Below the pieces are notes generated by a model. The model worked only from the letters and a program-made list of their open reading frames with translations, ran no database searches and was not told the origin of the DNA. A DNA stretch of 64,000 nucleotides from Cycas panzhihuaensis. Taxonomy: Eukaryota; Cycadophyta. The translations under genes and the position numbers were made by a program. This document shows, piece after piece, positions 54,460 to 64,000 of the stretch; the stretch's first letter is position 1; each line of letters begins with the position of its first letter. The stretch covers positions 57,667,741 through 57,731,740 of the forward strand of contig CM041465.1 in assembly GCA_023213395.1 (NCBI GenBank), in the 5' to 3' direction.

Positions 54460-55990
54460 ATAGAACTCCCAGCTTATCTCTAAATTTCTAAAATTTGATC
54501 CTTCCCAAAGCTTTTATGAAGATGCCAACTACTTGATCTTCTATACTGCAATATGCCAATTTTATTTTGCTTGCTTATATTAACTCTTGAATGAAATGAT
54601 GTTGGGTCTTGATATGCTTTGTTCTACTGTGAAATACTAGATTCTTTGTCATCTAAATTATTCTTTGATTATCATACTAGATTTTATTTAGTTCTTTTTA
54701 CTCTATATGAAAATCTTGTAGAAGTTGTCTTAACCAAATTGTTTCATATGCGCGAGAGACTACTACTTAATATTCTACTTTAACTATAAATATAGAGATT
54801 GCATTTTACTTTTTAGTGCTCTAAGCTATAGCTACAAAATCCATAATGAAAGTGTAACCTGAAGTAGATTTTCTATCATCAATGTCACCTACCCAATCTG
54901 AATTTGTATATTTTATCAATCTAAAATTTGATAAAACTTTATAATAAAAACCATATTCTATAGTACCTTTAAGATATCATATAATCCTTTTGGCTACTTA
55001 CTAATGAGTAGTCTTGGGGTCTTGCATAAATCTAGATATTATGCCGCCTAAATGCATGATGTCTGGTCAAGTAGAAGTTAAATAAATCAAATTACCAATT
55101 AATTGTTTGTAAAGTATAGGATCAATAGGTGCAGAATCATCTAGTTTGGATAGCTTGATTTCTATTTCAACTAGAGTTATTAAAGGTTTGTAATCATTCA
55201 TCCTAAACTTTTGTAGTAAGTCCAAGGTATATTTCCTTTAAGAGATGAATATGCCATTTTTGTCCTGCCATACTTTCAAACCTAATAAGTAATGCATTAA
55301 TCCTAAATCTGTCATTTTGAATTCTTTACACATGGCTTCCTTAAAGGTATGCAAAAGGTGAGGGTCATTTCAAGTGTAGACAAGATCATCTACGTAGAGT
55401 CCCACAATTAGAATAAAATCTCCCTTAATTTTGATATATAGGTTTGGATCTGATTGAGACCTTTCAAAGCCTTGATCTCTAAAATATTTGTTAATTCAGA
55501 AATATCAGGCTCTAAGTGCTTGCTTCAAACCATAAAGTATCTTTTTAAGTTTATACACTACTTTGTCTTCTTCTCCCCTGACTTCAAAACTGAGGGGTCG
55601 AGAGACATAAACATCCTATTCAATGTAGCCATTAAGGAAAGCACTTTTGACATTCATTTGATAAACATTCCATCTCATTTATGATGTTAAGTTCATCATC
55701 ATATGTATAGTTTTCATTCATGCAATGGGGATAAATGTCTTATTATAATCAATACCTTCTCTTTATGCATAAACTTTGGCTACCAATCTAGCTTTATATT
55801 TGTTGATTGATCCATTAGAATAAAACTTAGTTTTATAAATCCACTTAGTACCAATTTCTCTTTTATTAGGAGGTAAGTCAACCAATTCCCAAGTATCATT
55901 CTTAATAATGGAGTAATATTCTTCTTCCATTTCCTTTCTCTAAGAAGCATGTGTATTGGCCTCATTAAAGGTTTGAGGCTCATGGGACTC
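54460..55990 (-). pseudogene. Cop-7 reverse transcriptase and RNase H
   Basis: Nearly the whole domain reads in one frame with stops: EPQTFNEANTHAS, EEEYYSIIKNDTWELVDLPP, GTKWIYKTKFYSNGSINKYK, ARLVAKVYA, NVKSAFLNGYIE, ILYGLKQALRA, then LIVGLYVDDLVYT near 55.39 kb, the YVDD catalytic box, and MTDLGLMHYLLGLKVWQDKN. RNase H follows with DRKSTSGYTFIMDFVAIA, TKNLVFHSRTKHIKTQHHFI and VGIFIKALGRIKF. The DNQxI box appears as YDNQRII, and ADIFTKALG as VGIFIKALG, so the last acidic position is lost. Stops sit mostly at Trp, Gln and Arg positions. Confidence 0.9.
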
Positions 55991-56099
55991 CATAACTTTA
56001 CTCATGAGGGCAAAGTTTACCCTACGTAAGTGAGTAGATTTCTAATTGTTATCTAATATGTTACCCATATCATGATTCCTTTAAATCCATTTTGGAGGG

Positions 56100-57520
56100 T
56101 GTTGTGGTGGAGGTTAAGAAGATGTTCCCTCCCCACTTGGTTCATTAATAACTCATCTAAAGTCAAACATGGGTGGCATATCTTGACTTAATGGAGGTGT
56201 TAAGATTTATCATCACTTCTTTCCTCTTTTCTTGGTCATTGTGGTAGCAAGCATCTTCTTGGAATTTTACATCTCTATGTACAATAACCTTCCTCACCTT
56301 AGGATCATAGACCTTATATGATTTGGAAGTTTCAGTGTAACCAAGAAATATGCACTTAATGCTATGGTAATCTAATTTAGATCTTCTTTGATCAAGTACA
56401 TATGCATAGGCCAGACAACCAAAAACTCTTAAATGATAAATATTCAGCTTGTAATATGTTCAAGCTTCTTCAAGTATCTTCCACCTTAGGGCTTTGGTAG
56501 AGCACCTGTTGAGGAGATATATAGAGGTATGGACTACTTCTGTCCAAAATTCATATCCCAAATCTTTATCTTTCAACATGCACCTTGCCATTTCTATAAT
56601 GATGTAATTTTTCCTTTTAGCTACACCATTTTGTTATGGGATGTAAGGATTTGTGAGTTACCTTCTTATCTCATGATGCACACAATATGCCTTAAATTCA
56701 TTGGAGATGAATTCTCCCCTATTATTTAATCTTAGTGAGAGAATTTTATATCCACTTTGTCATTTCACATAGGTTTTGAAGTCAATAAAGTGTTGGAAGG
56801 CATCATATTTGAACTTTAGAAAGAATACCCAAGTCTTTCTTGTGTAGTCATTAATAAATGTGATGAAGTAACATGCACTTTCCAATGAGGGGACATCCAT
56901 AGGATCACAAATATCTATATAAACTAGTTGAAGTGGTTTAGATGCTTGATAGTTATAATTTGGAAAGCTTTCTCTATGTTGTTTTCCAAGTAAACATCCC
57001 TCACAAATGTTTTTATCCACTTCAATATTGGGTAACCCATTAACTATGTCCATCTTTTTCATTAAAGCCAAATTGCTATAGTTTAGATATCCAAATCTCT
57101 TATGCCATAAGTCACTATCTAATTTAATAGTTATTCTTAAGGCATAAGTGTCTCATGGAGTAAGGACAAGTTTAAAGAGTCTATCCTTTATCATTTTTCC
57201 TTTTGTAATAACTGCCTTATTTCTTCTCTTATTTTTAATTGTGTATTCTCCATTATCAAAGATAACCTTATAATCATCGCCCATTATCTGTCCTACTGAT
57301 AATAGATTTTTCTTCAAAGCAAGAATATATAATACATCATCAAGGTGTCTATATTCCTTCATATCTATCATGAGAATGATATTTCCTCTACTAATTGACT
57401 CATGGGATGTGTCATCATAAAACATTATTGATCCCTTTTTAGTTCTATCCAAACTACAAAATAAATACTCCTTATGTGTCATATGGGTGGAGCAACCTAA
57501 ATCAATATACCAGTTATCAT
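56100..57520 (-). pseudogene. Cop-7 protease end and integrase
   Basis: DDNWYIDLGCSTHMTHKEYL marks the protease active site with DLG for the usual DSG. Next come MFYDDTSHESISRGNIILMI and LWHKRFGYLNYSNLALMKKM with ICEGCLLGKQHRESF (zinc-binding HHCC, second His to Tyr). The core is LQLVYIDICDPMDVPS (first Asp), FINDYTRKTWVFFLKFKYDA, LRLNNRGEFISNEFKAY (second Asp to Asn) and NGVAKRKNYIIIEMARCMLK (Glu to Lys). The end reads [20 protein letters not shown] and [20 protein letters not shown]. Two of three DDE residues are gone through single G-to-A changes, although the frame is long and otherwise well preserved. Confidence 0.9.
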
Positions 57521-58662
57521 CTTCTTCTTCATGGGCAGTATAGCTAGATAAGAAAATCTTTCTATTATTCCTTATTTCAATTATTGTATTGGCACTACCT
57601 TTTATGGGTGGTCTATGTTTTGAAAAGTATTTATCTTCTGTATGACCACTATGATTGTAATAGGTACAATATAGTGTGTCTCTTCTCCTATAACTTAAGC
57701 TTCGACTATAAGGATGGGGTCTTTCTATATGGGATGATCTCCCCCTTCCCTCATAATGTGGGACTTGATTATCCCTTGATCTATTGTCATAATAATTTAG
57801 ATTTGACCTTTAAGCTTGTACATTCCCATGGTAATGTGGACAACACAGATGTGCCTTTAGTTATTTCTCTTGATTTTGGTATCTAGGATGATTAGCATTC
57901 CTTTGGTTTAATCCTTATATTCTTTAGTGAGGGGCTTGATACTTAGATGGTTCATCTTTATGCATGTCCCTTCTAGCATTTCTATCTCTTCTTTTGGGAG
58001 ATGGTTCTTTAGACTTTGATGTACCAGCTTGAGAATTGGACTAGATTGTTTCCTTGGTAGTAAAGGCATGTTCAAGAGATTCATTGGTGTTTTTTTACTC
58101 TTCAACTATCATCAATAGAGCACTTACTTATTCCACTTTGATGGTACTTAATTCTTTATATATCCTTATACTTATTGCTACAATTTTAAATCTTCTTATA
58201 ACACTTATAAATCTCAGGATCCTTTTTACTACTCTCTTTCTATCAATATATCTCCAAGTGAACTCATTTGGTTAACTATGTCTTATACCTTAGTCATAAA
58301 TTCTATCACATATTTAGTTGGCAACATGTATAAGTTCTCAAATTTGCTTCTCAAATTTTGAAGTTTAGAAGATGCAACCCCTTCATAGATTAATTGTAAG
58401 GTATCCCATGCTTTCTTTGATTTTGTAGACTCACTAACTCTTAGGAAAATATGATCTTCTAATGCACAAAAGATGAGGGTAAGAGCTTCATTATCTTTCT
58501 TGACATTTTCCTTGTGGGTTGCCTTTTTAACATCTATAGTATTTTGACCTAGTTCATTATAACCTATTCTCATAATTTCCCACATGTCATTAGCAATAAG
58601 GATGTGTCTCATCCTCCTACTCTAATTTAGAAAGTCGTTACCATCAAACTTAGGGATAATCA
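57521..58662 (-). pseudogene. gag: Cop-7 gag
   Basis: ATG at about 58662 gives MIIPKFDGNDFLN, a stop at the expected Trp, then RRMRHILIANDMWEIMRIGY and KDNEALTLIFCALEDHIFLR, KKAWDTLQLIYEGVASSKLQ, NLRSKFENLYMLPTKYVIEF. A basic tail follows (RRDRNARRDM-type frames at 58.0 kb). The knuckle at about 57.67-57.63 kb reads CTYYNHSGHTEDKYF, that is C-x2-C-x4-H-x4-C with second and last Cys both Tyr (TGC/TGT to TAC/TAT). The frame is open for 109 codons in the capsid part. RNA-binding would be lost even without the stops. Confidence 0.8.
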
Positions 58663-61630
58663 TGTTTCTAAAACTTCTTGTCATTTCTTAGCTAAGTTTT
58701 GTAAAAAAATATCTATAAATAGGGTGAAGTTTTTACAAATTTTAGTTTTGATATTAACCAAAAAATAAGGTTTTAAAGTTTTTCATAAATTTTTACAAGT
58801 GTCCTAGTCCCTAATGAGGTTTCTAGAGTCTAAGTCCAAGGGTCTCTAAGGGAAGCCTTTGGTTACTATCCTGTCTAGTGGCACCTACCCATAAGTGATA
58901 AAATAGAGACCCAATACACTAGTACGTGAGCTCTAAGCTTGATATACCTCAGTACATGAGCTACTAAGAAGGTTATTACACCCCTCTTAATTGATGGTCC
59001 ATATGCATTAGACTTATACCTAGCGATAGATCTAAAGGTGAAGGTTTTATAAATCAAGGAACTCACCCTTTCCAAGTCTAGCCTTAGTCTCTAAACTCCA
59101 CAAAGAAAGGTTCTTTACCTCAGTCTACCACCTAATACACCTTATAGACAATGACGTTCCTCATCTAATATGAGTATGCTAAGGGTGTATGTATGGTAGT
59201 AACTTTAGGGGTCCTAACCATTCCCCTTGCAAGGCTAGAAAAAGTGTGGTAAATTTGGGATATTATCTTGATTAATATGAAAATTTTTGAATTAGATATG
59301 GTCTTGCTTAATGTTATAAGGATTGCTTTTAAATAAGAAATGAAATAAAATGAAAGAAACCTTAAGCAAGATGAAATGCTTCACATAAAAGTAATAAGTA
59401 ATACTTTGTATCAAGTCACTATGAAAATAAAGTAAGATGATCAAGATATCCCCTTCTTTAATGAACCAAAAAATGAATATCAATATGTGATCTAATATCT
59501 TTCAAATTAAGATGCTCTTTGTAAATAAGAATACTATATGCACCTTCTCTAAGTGATTTAAGGAATCAATGATGCTTTTAATGTTTGAATGCTCTTAAGT
59601 CTTATAGTATTAAGTGAACTTAGAAATATAAAATGAGAAAAAGAACTTGTAACTATGCCCATTTTCAAGCCCAACAAAAAAAACCTTTGAGATGTAGAAA
59701 GAATATTCTTTGTACTAATGTAAATCAAATGACAAGAAACTCCTTTATAAATTTAGAAATAAATTAGATGTACATTAAAATTTCCAAGAAGATATAATAT
59801 TTAAAATGATCAAATATGCTCAAAATATTCTATATTCAGATGAAGGTATAAAAATAAAGAAAATGATCAAGGTAAATAGTATCGATTTGATGTCTTGATC
59901 TAAATAGATCTCTTAATCCTCAAAGAAATAATACTTATGATAAAAAAATATAAATCAACTTATAATCTTATGAAAAACTAATAAATATCCTCAAGAATTG
60001 ATTAGTAACAAATAATACTCAAATATAATTAATTAAGATGAAAGATTTTCTCAAAAATATTATAAAATATGTCTAATTAGGGTTAAACTAGAGCCTTGAC
60101 TTGAGCAGCTCTAAATACCTACAAAATAGTATTAAAATAATATGAAATTAGTTATAATATGTAAAACACTAAAACTTCTTTCCATTAGTTCTTACAGTTT
60201 AAAAAACGGAGCTATAACAGTCAAGTTATTGAAAAAATAACAAACAGACCCCTTTTTGGCAAGTGAAATAAGTGTAAAAAAGAAGGTTAACTTTAACTAA
60301 GTCAAACGATATAGAAAAAGACTAAAAAAGAATAATGGATAGTACCAGGTTAAAGATCTCTAAAATTTAAATCCAACAAGTCTAACTTTATGAGAAATTG
60401 GCACTCTAGTGAAACATTATAGTGAAAAAGGTGACTAGTCCTCTTTAAGTATTAATAAAATGAAAATTTTAAAAGAAAAAGTAATAAGCCCCTTTGGAGT
60501 TGCGTTGCTAGTCACATGCAGACTCGATATGATCAATAGTTAAGTGCCCAAGGAGGCTAATGGATCTCAAAGGTTACTAAATAGAATTAATAATCTTAAA
60601 ACCTAAAATTATAAAGAATAGTTAATCAAGCTTTGAAGTCTGCCCTCTTTTGAAGTTAAAACATAGTCATATGAGTCAAATAAGACTGCCTGCCTGATGA
60701 CAAAGGGGGCTAATAGAAATTTAACACCATGGAATAAAAAATCAATTAAATTTAACTTAAATTAAATCAAACCTTATAAAAAATATACATAAAATTTTCA
60801 AAGAAGAATGTCATTTAACAACAACTACACAGTAAGGAATATGAACAAGAATTACATCTAAAGTCTAATCTAAATTAGATTGATCTGATTACTAGGAGAG
60901 GGTGCATCAAAAAATCAATAAAACATATATTTATATTTTATAAAAAAAATTGAAAAAGGAAGAAAGCATAACAAAAGAAGGAGACAAATGGTGACAGACT
61001 ATGCAGGTAAAAGGGGATAGAATCGATCACTGACTGATTGAATCCTTCTCTTGTGTGAATAAAATTGTCAATCCTAATTCCACTTCGTTGGGTAGAATTT
61101 TAGTTCATGCTAATAGGTGGAAGACCAATGATGTAAGAGTAGCAATTGCCATAGTTAAATAAGTGAAGACAAAGAGGCACTGAACCTTGGCAGCCGGACA
61201 AGATGATCATTGTGAGCTTCGAAGGAAGGTGCAGAGGCAAGGATGATCATGTCACAAGTAGAATCGATGACTTAATTGCCTACATGGAGGCTCCATAGAG
61301 AGATAATAGACTCAATAAATAGTGAATATGCTAAGATTTATAGAGGAATTTCTTTTAGAGGGAGTTATAAAATTTTAAACGGTCTTCGCTATCAAATAGA
61401 TGACTCAATTACAATCAGAATGAATGGTTATATGATATAGTTTTGATCGATGTACAAATAACAACAGCATGATAAAGCTTAAGTATGAAGGTGCCTTAAC
61501 AAATGAATATGTATACAAAAGGAAATTTATAATATAAGTAATAGTTTTATAAAGTTAACATTTTAATAAATCAAAATATCATAAATATACTAAAAATATA
61601 GCTGTGAATCTCATGAGTATAACCTGGGTA
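58663..61630 (-). other. Cop-7 leader, no gene
   Basis: About 3 kb of AT-rich leader. Matches to the Cop-1 leader are seen around 61.39-61.44 kb. No open frame has recognisable content; short minus-strand frames at 58875-59075 and 59292-59483 are unsupported. Confidence 0.6.
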
Positions 61631-61642
61631 GATCTGATACTA
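61631..61642 (-). other. Primer-binding site of Cop-7
   Basis: The minus strand reads TAGTATCAGATC against TGGTATCAGAGC, two bases from the LTR. Confidence 0.7.
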
Positions 61643-61644
61643 AA

Positions 61645-62006
61645 TGTTAGCATCAAGGAGTGGAGTGGGAGGATACAAATCATACTTTATCATCATAAGG
61701 TAATAATTTTTGAATATTGAGTGGTAGTATTAAAAAATACTAGGGAGGTATTCCCCACTATTATGTAGTTTTAGGGAGGTGGCAAGCACCTCTACCTGAC
61801 ATCCAATTAAAAATTCTAATAAATAATAAAATATTAAATACATTAATAAAGTAACATACCTTAGGGTGGTTATGGTAGCTCTATGTCAGCTCTAGGTGGT
61901 TGCATGGTAGCTTTAAGAGGCCTTAGGTTCTTTTTGGAGGCCTAAGATACCTTTTAAGGGCCCAAGGTAGGTGCACATGCTCTCATATTAGGTATTATCC
62001 CAATAA
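61645..62006 (-). repeat. 5' LTR of Cop-7
   Basis: TGTTAGCATCAAGGAGTGGA to TATTATCCCAATAA. Pairs with 54071-54436. Confidence 0.9.
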
Positions 62007-62011
62007 TGTTA
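62007..62011. repeat. Right target-site duplication of Cop-7
   Basis: TGTTA. It pairs with TGGTA at the left end. Confidence 0.5.
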
Positions 62012-64000
62012 GGGGCTCTGCATTAAGAACAAGGTGTAGTTCTACTGGTTTAAGTTAAATATAAAGCGAGTCGTGCATCCTTACTCTATGGGCACTTTTA
62101 GTGTCAGTTTTTCCTACCTCGTCTAGTCGTATGTCCTTGTTTACTTGGTAGGATTCATAAAAACCTCAAGTTGGGAATGAGGTTTTTATTTCCACAACCT
62201 CTTGGTCTTCATTTTGATCCTAAAAAGGATCATGTGAATTGTTTGGCATGGAGAAAGTTGAGGATGTTGGAGAAGATGGGCTAGCTACTGATATTAGAGA
62301 AGGTGGTCCTTCTACTATGGCTTTGCCTTTGTCAACTTAGTTATTCTTAAATGATGGTGTTAGATGTACACACATTGGCTGAGAGTCATAGCTTATATCC
62401 TCTAGGGCTCTACTATTAGATTCCAAGATTTTGAGTAACTATTGAGCATCTCCACCCTAAATTTTAGAATCAAGACACCAAATTCAATAGCATCATTAAA
62501 TCAGTATGAAGGCATATTAGATTCAAGTCTACGTAATTGATCTTTAGTCTCTACAAAGATTACATCTCTAGTGATGATGATTTTACACTATGAAGGTAGA
62601 AAAACCTTATATCCCTTTTTGTCCATAGGGCATCTGACAAATATGCCTTTGAGAGCTCTATCCTAGAGCTTATTTCTGTGTTCCTCTAGAATGTGAGCAT
62701 AACAAGGAGAGCCAAAAATTTTAAAGTGGGAGATAGAGGGGGTTTATCTATACCACATTTCATATGAAGAGGGGCCAAGCTTAGAGGGCCTAATAGTGTT
62801 AATGTAATACACTACTGTCTAAATAGCCTCATCTCAAAGATAGATAGGGACATTCTTATATACTAACATAGCATGAGGCATGCTCATGATAGTCTTATTT
62901 ATGCACTTATCAACTCCATTTTATTAGGGTGTATGTGTAATAATGGTCTGATGTTTGATTCCATGGCGACATAGGTATGATTCAAACTCATTAAAGGTGT
63001 ACTCGCCACCGTTGTCAGTCCTAAGTATTTTGATCTTAAATTTAGATTCATTTTCCATGCAGGCCTTAAAAGCTTGAAACATAGAAAAGGCTTCATCTTT
63101 CTTTGCAAGAAAAGTAACCCATACTTTCTTAGTAAAATTATCAATAAAAATAATATAGTACCACTTCTGTTTGAGAGAAGGGATGGGTATAAGACTATAT
63201 ATATCTGAGTGTATAAGCTACAAAGCTTATCTAGATTTCCATTGACTATGAGGAAAGGGTTGTCTTTAAGATTAGCAATGATACATGCTTCATATTTGAA
63301 GGGCTTAGAGGAGAGCCTAGGCACCCCAGGAAGAGAGGCATATAGTTATATTAAATGATCAATTTTAATATGGCCCATATGAGCATGCTATAGGGCTACT
63401 TGGGATAACTTTCAAGGAATCAAGGTTGTGGTAAAAGTAGAGTCATCATCAACATAGTTAGTTTTAGAGGATGGTGAGCCAGTTAGGCAAAAACGTTTAC
63501 CATCAAGAATTCTGGTCATAACCACAATATTTGAAGGAGGGTGAATGAAACAGAGAGCTTGATTATTTACAATTATACTTAGATTAAATCCATGAGAGAT
63601 AATGGTGGACCAAGACAGTAAGTTCTACTTCAGAGTAAGAATATATAAAACATTAACAAGGGTGAAATTTGGAAGACTTAGGAGTTTCAGGTGAACAGTT
63701 CTAAGTCTTTCGTCTAATTGAGATGATTTTTTAGCCATGTGTACAATACCATAAACTTTAAAGTTAAAATCCTAAAATAACTAGAGATGATAAGTCATAT
63801 GTTGTGTTACTCTAGTATCCATAATCCAGGATGAAGTATTTAAGGTGGTATTATTTACAACTCCAAGTGGTGAAGATAAAAGTGAATAAGCATAGCCACA
63901 GTGAGCCTCAATATACTTAGTAGATCTATCAAAAATATTTGATAAAATAGTCCAAATTCTTTAAAGGTATATATGAGCAAATTGTATTCCACCAAATGTA
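62012..64000 (-). pseudogene. Cop-6 protease end, integrase and linker
   Basis: From the right: gag-pre-integrase sequence at 63.4-63.25 kb (FKYEACIIANLKDNPFLIVN and a degraded zinc-binding end), then IHSDIYSLIPIPSLKQKWYY (first Asp), FIDNFTKKVWVTFLAKKDEA, LRTDNGGEYTFNEFESYLCR (second Asp retained) and, after a one-base loss near 62.92 kb, NGVDKCINK where NGVVERMNR is usual, so Glu is Lys. The integrase C-terminal part runs through 62.7-62.6 kb and the acidic linker (EPS/T-rich) through about 62.0 kb, where Cop-7 enters. Gag is beyond the right edge. Copia identity is clear; function is lost. Confidence 0.8.

Larger units (their letters stand above)
54071..62006 (-). mobile_element. Cop-7: complete LTR-to-LTR copia element (7.9 kb)
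   Basis: Two LTRs of about 365 bp, a primer site, a roughly 3-kb leader, gag, protease, integrase, RT, RNase H and a polypurine tract are all in order on the minus strand. The flanks TGGTA/TGTTA resemble a 5-bp duplication. It splits Cop-6 between the integrase linker and RT. Confidence 0.85.
51863..64000 (-). mobile_element. Cop-6: copia element split by Cop-7, running off the right edge
   Basis: The minus-strand parts are 64000-62007 (protease end, integrase, pre-RT linker) and 54070-51863 (RT, RNase H, polypurine tract, 3' LTR). Gag and the 5' LTR lie beyond the window. Cop-7 sits between linker and RT. It cuts Cop-4 on the left. Confidence 0.75.

Overview
This is nuclear DNA of a seed plant, most likely an angiosperm, and it is a graveyard of nested retrotransposons. 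I found no intact host gene, no tRNA or rRNA gene and nothing prokaryotic. The evidence is plant-type Ty3/gypsy and Ty1/copia polyproteins, LTRs with polypurine tracts and tRNA primer sites, a plant L1 LINE, and pervasive stops of the kind C-to-T / G-to-A decay produces. Labels used below: Tat-L, Tat-P, Tat-C (Ty3/gypsy, Tat-like), Gyp-1 (another gypsy), Cop-1 to Cop-7 (copia) and LINE-1.

Region 1 (1 to about 25.8 kb) holds three related large Ty3/gypsy elements. Tat-P is a plus-strand element, visible from 4840 to 9463 and resuming after 23764. Two minus-strand relatives interrupt it. Tat-L (1-4839) shows gag, primer site and 5' LTR and runs off the left edge. Tat-C (9464-23764) is complete from LTR to LTR, with 5-bp flanks that match at four positions. 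Tat-C reads, on the minus strand: 5' LTR, primer site resembling the tRNA-Arg 3' end, gag, protease, the C-terminal tail of pol, an antisense gene, an archaeal-type RNase H, polypurine tract, 3' LTR. Reverse transcriptase, the first RNase H and the integrase core are missing. The antisense gene resembles the plant mobile domain (PMD) family. It is also present, antisense, in Tat-P. A GGTACC-centred near-palindrome occurs both in the LTRs and just upstream of the antisense gene.

Region 2 (25.8-39.9 kb) holds minus-strand copia elements. Cop-1 is a leader plus 5' LTR. It abuts Cop-2 (gag, protease and integrase, long leader, 5' LTR), which is itself split by Cop-3, a complete LTR-to-LTR copia with recognisable gag, integrase, RT and RNase H. 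Cop-2 ends against the plus-strand gypsy integrase gene Gyp-1.

Region 3 (39.9-46.8 kb): a 6.4-kb GC-richer L1-type LINE (ORF1 with DUF4283-like domain and CCHC knuckle; ORF2 with endonuclease, RT, zinc finger and RNase H; poly(A)) splits Gyp-1 and is flanked by a perfect 16-bp duplication.

Region 4 (46.8-64 kb) is a deep nest: Gyp-1 is hit by Cop-4 (plus), whose LTR is hit by Cop-5 (minus) and whose coding region is cut by Cop-6 (minus), which is split by Cop-7 (minus, complete LTR to LTR). All genes are pseudogenes. Several catalytic residues are lost through single transitions.

Element ends were set by aligning LTR copies by eye. Ends called 'about' may be off by tens of bases. Lineage names rest on motif recognition without database searches.
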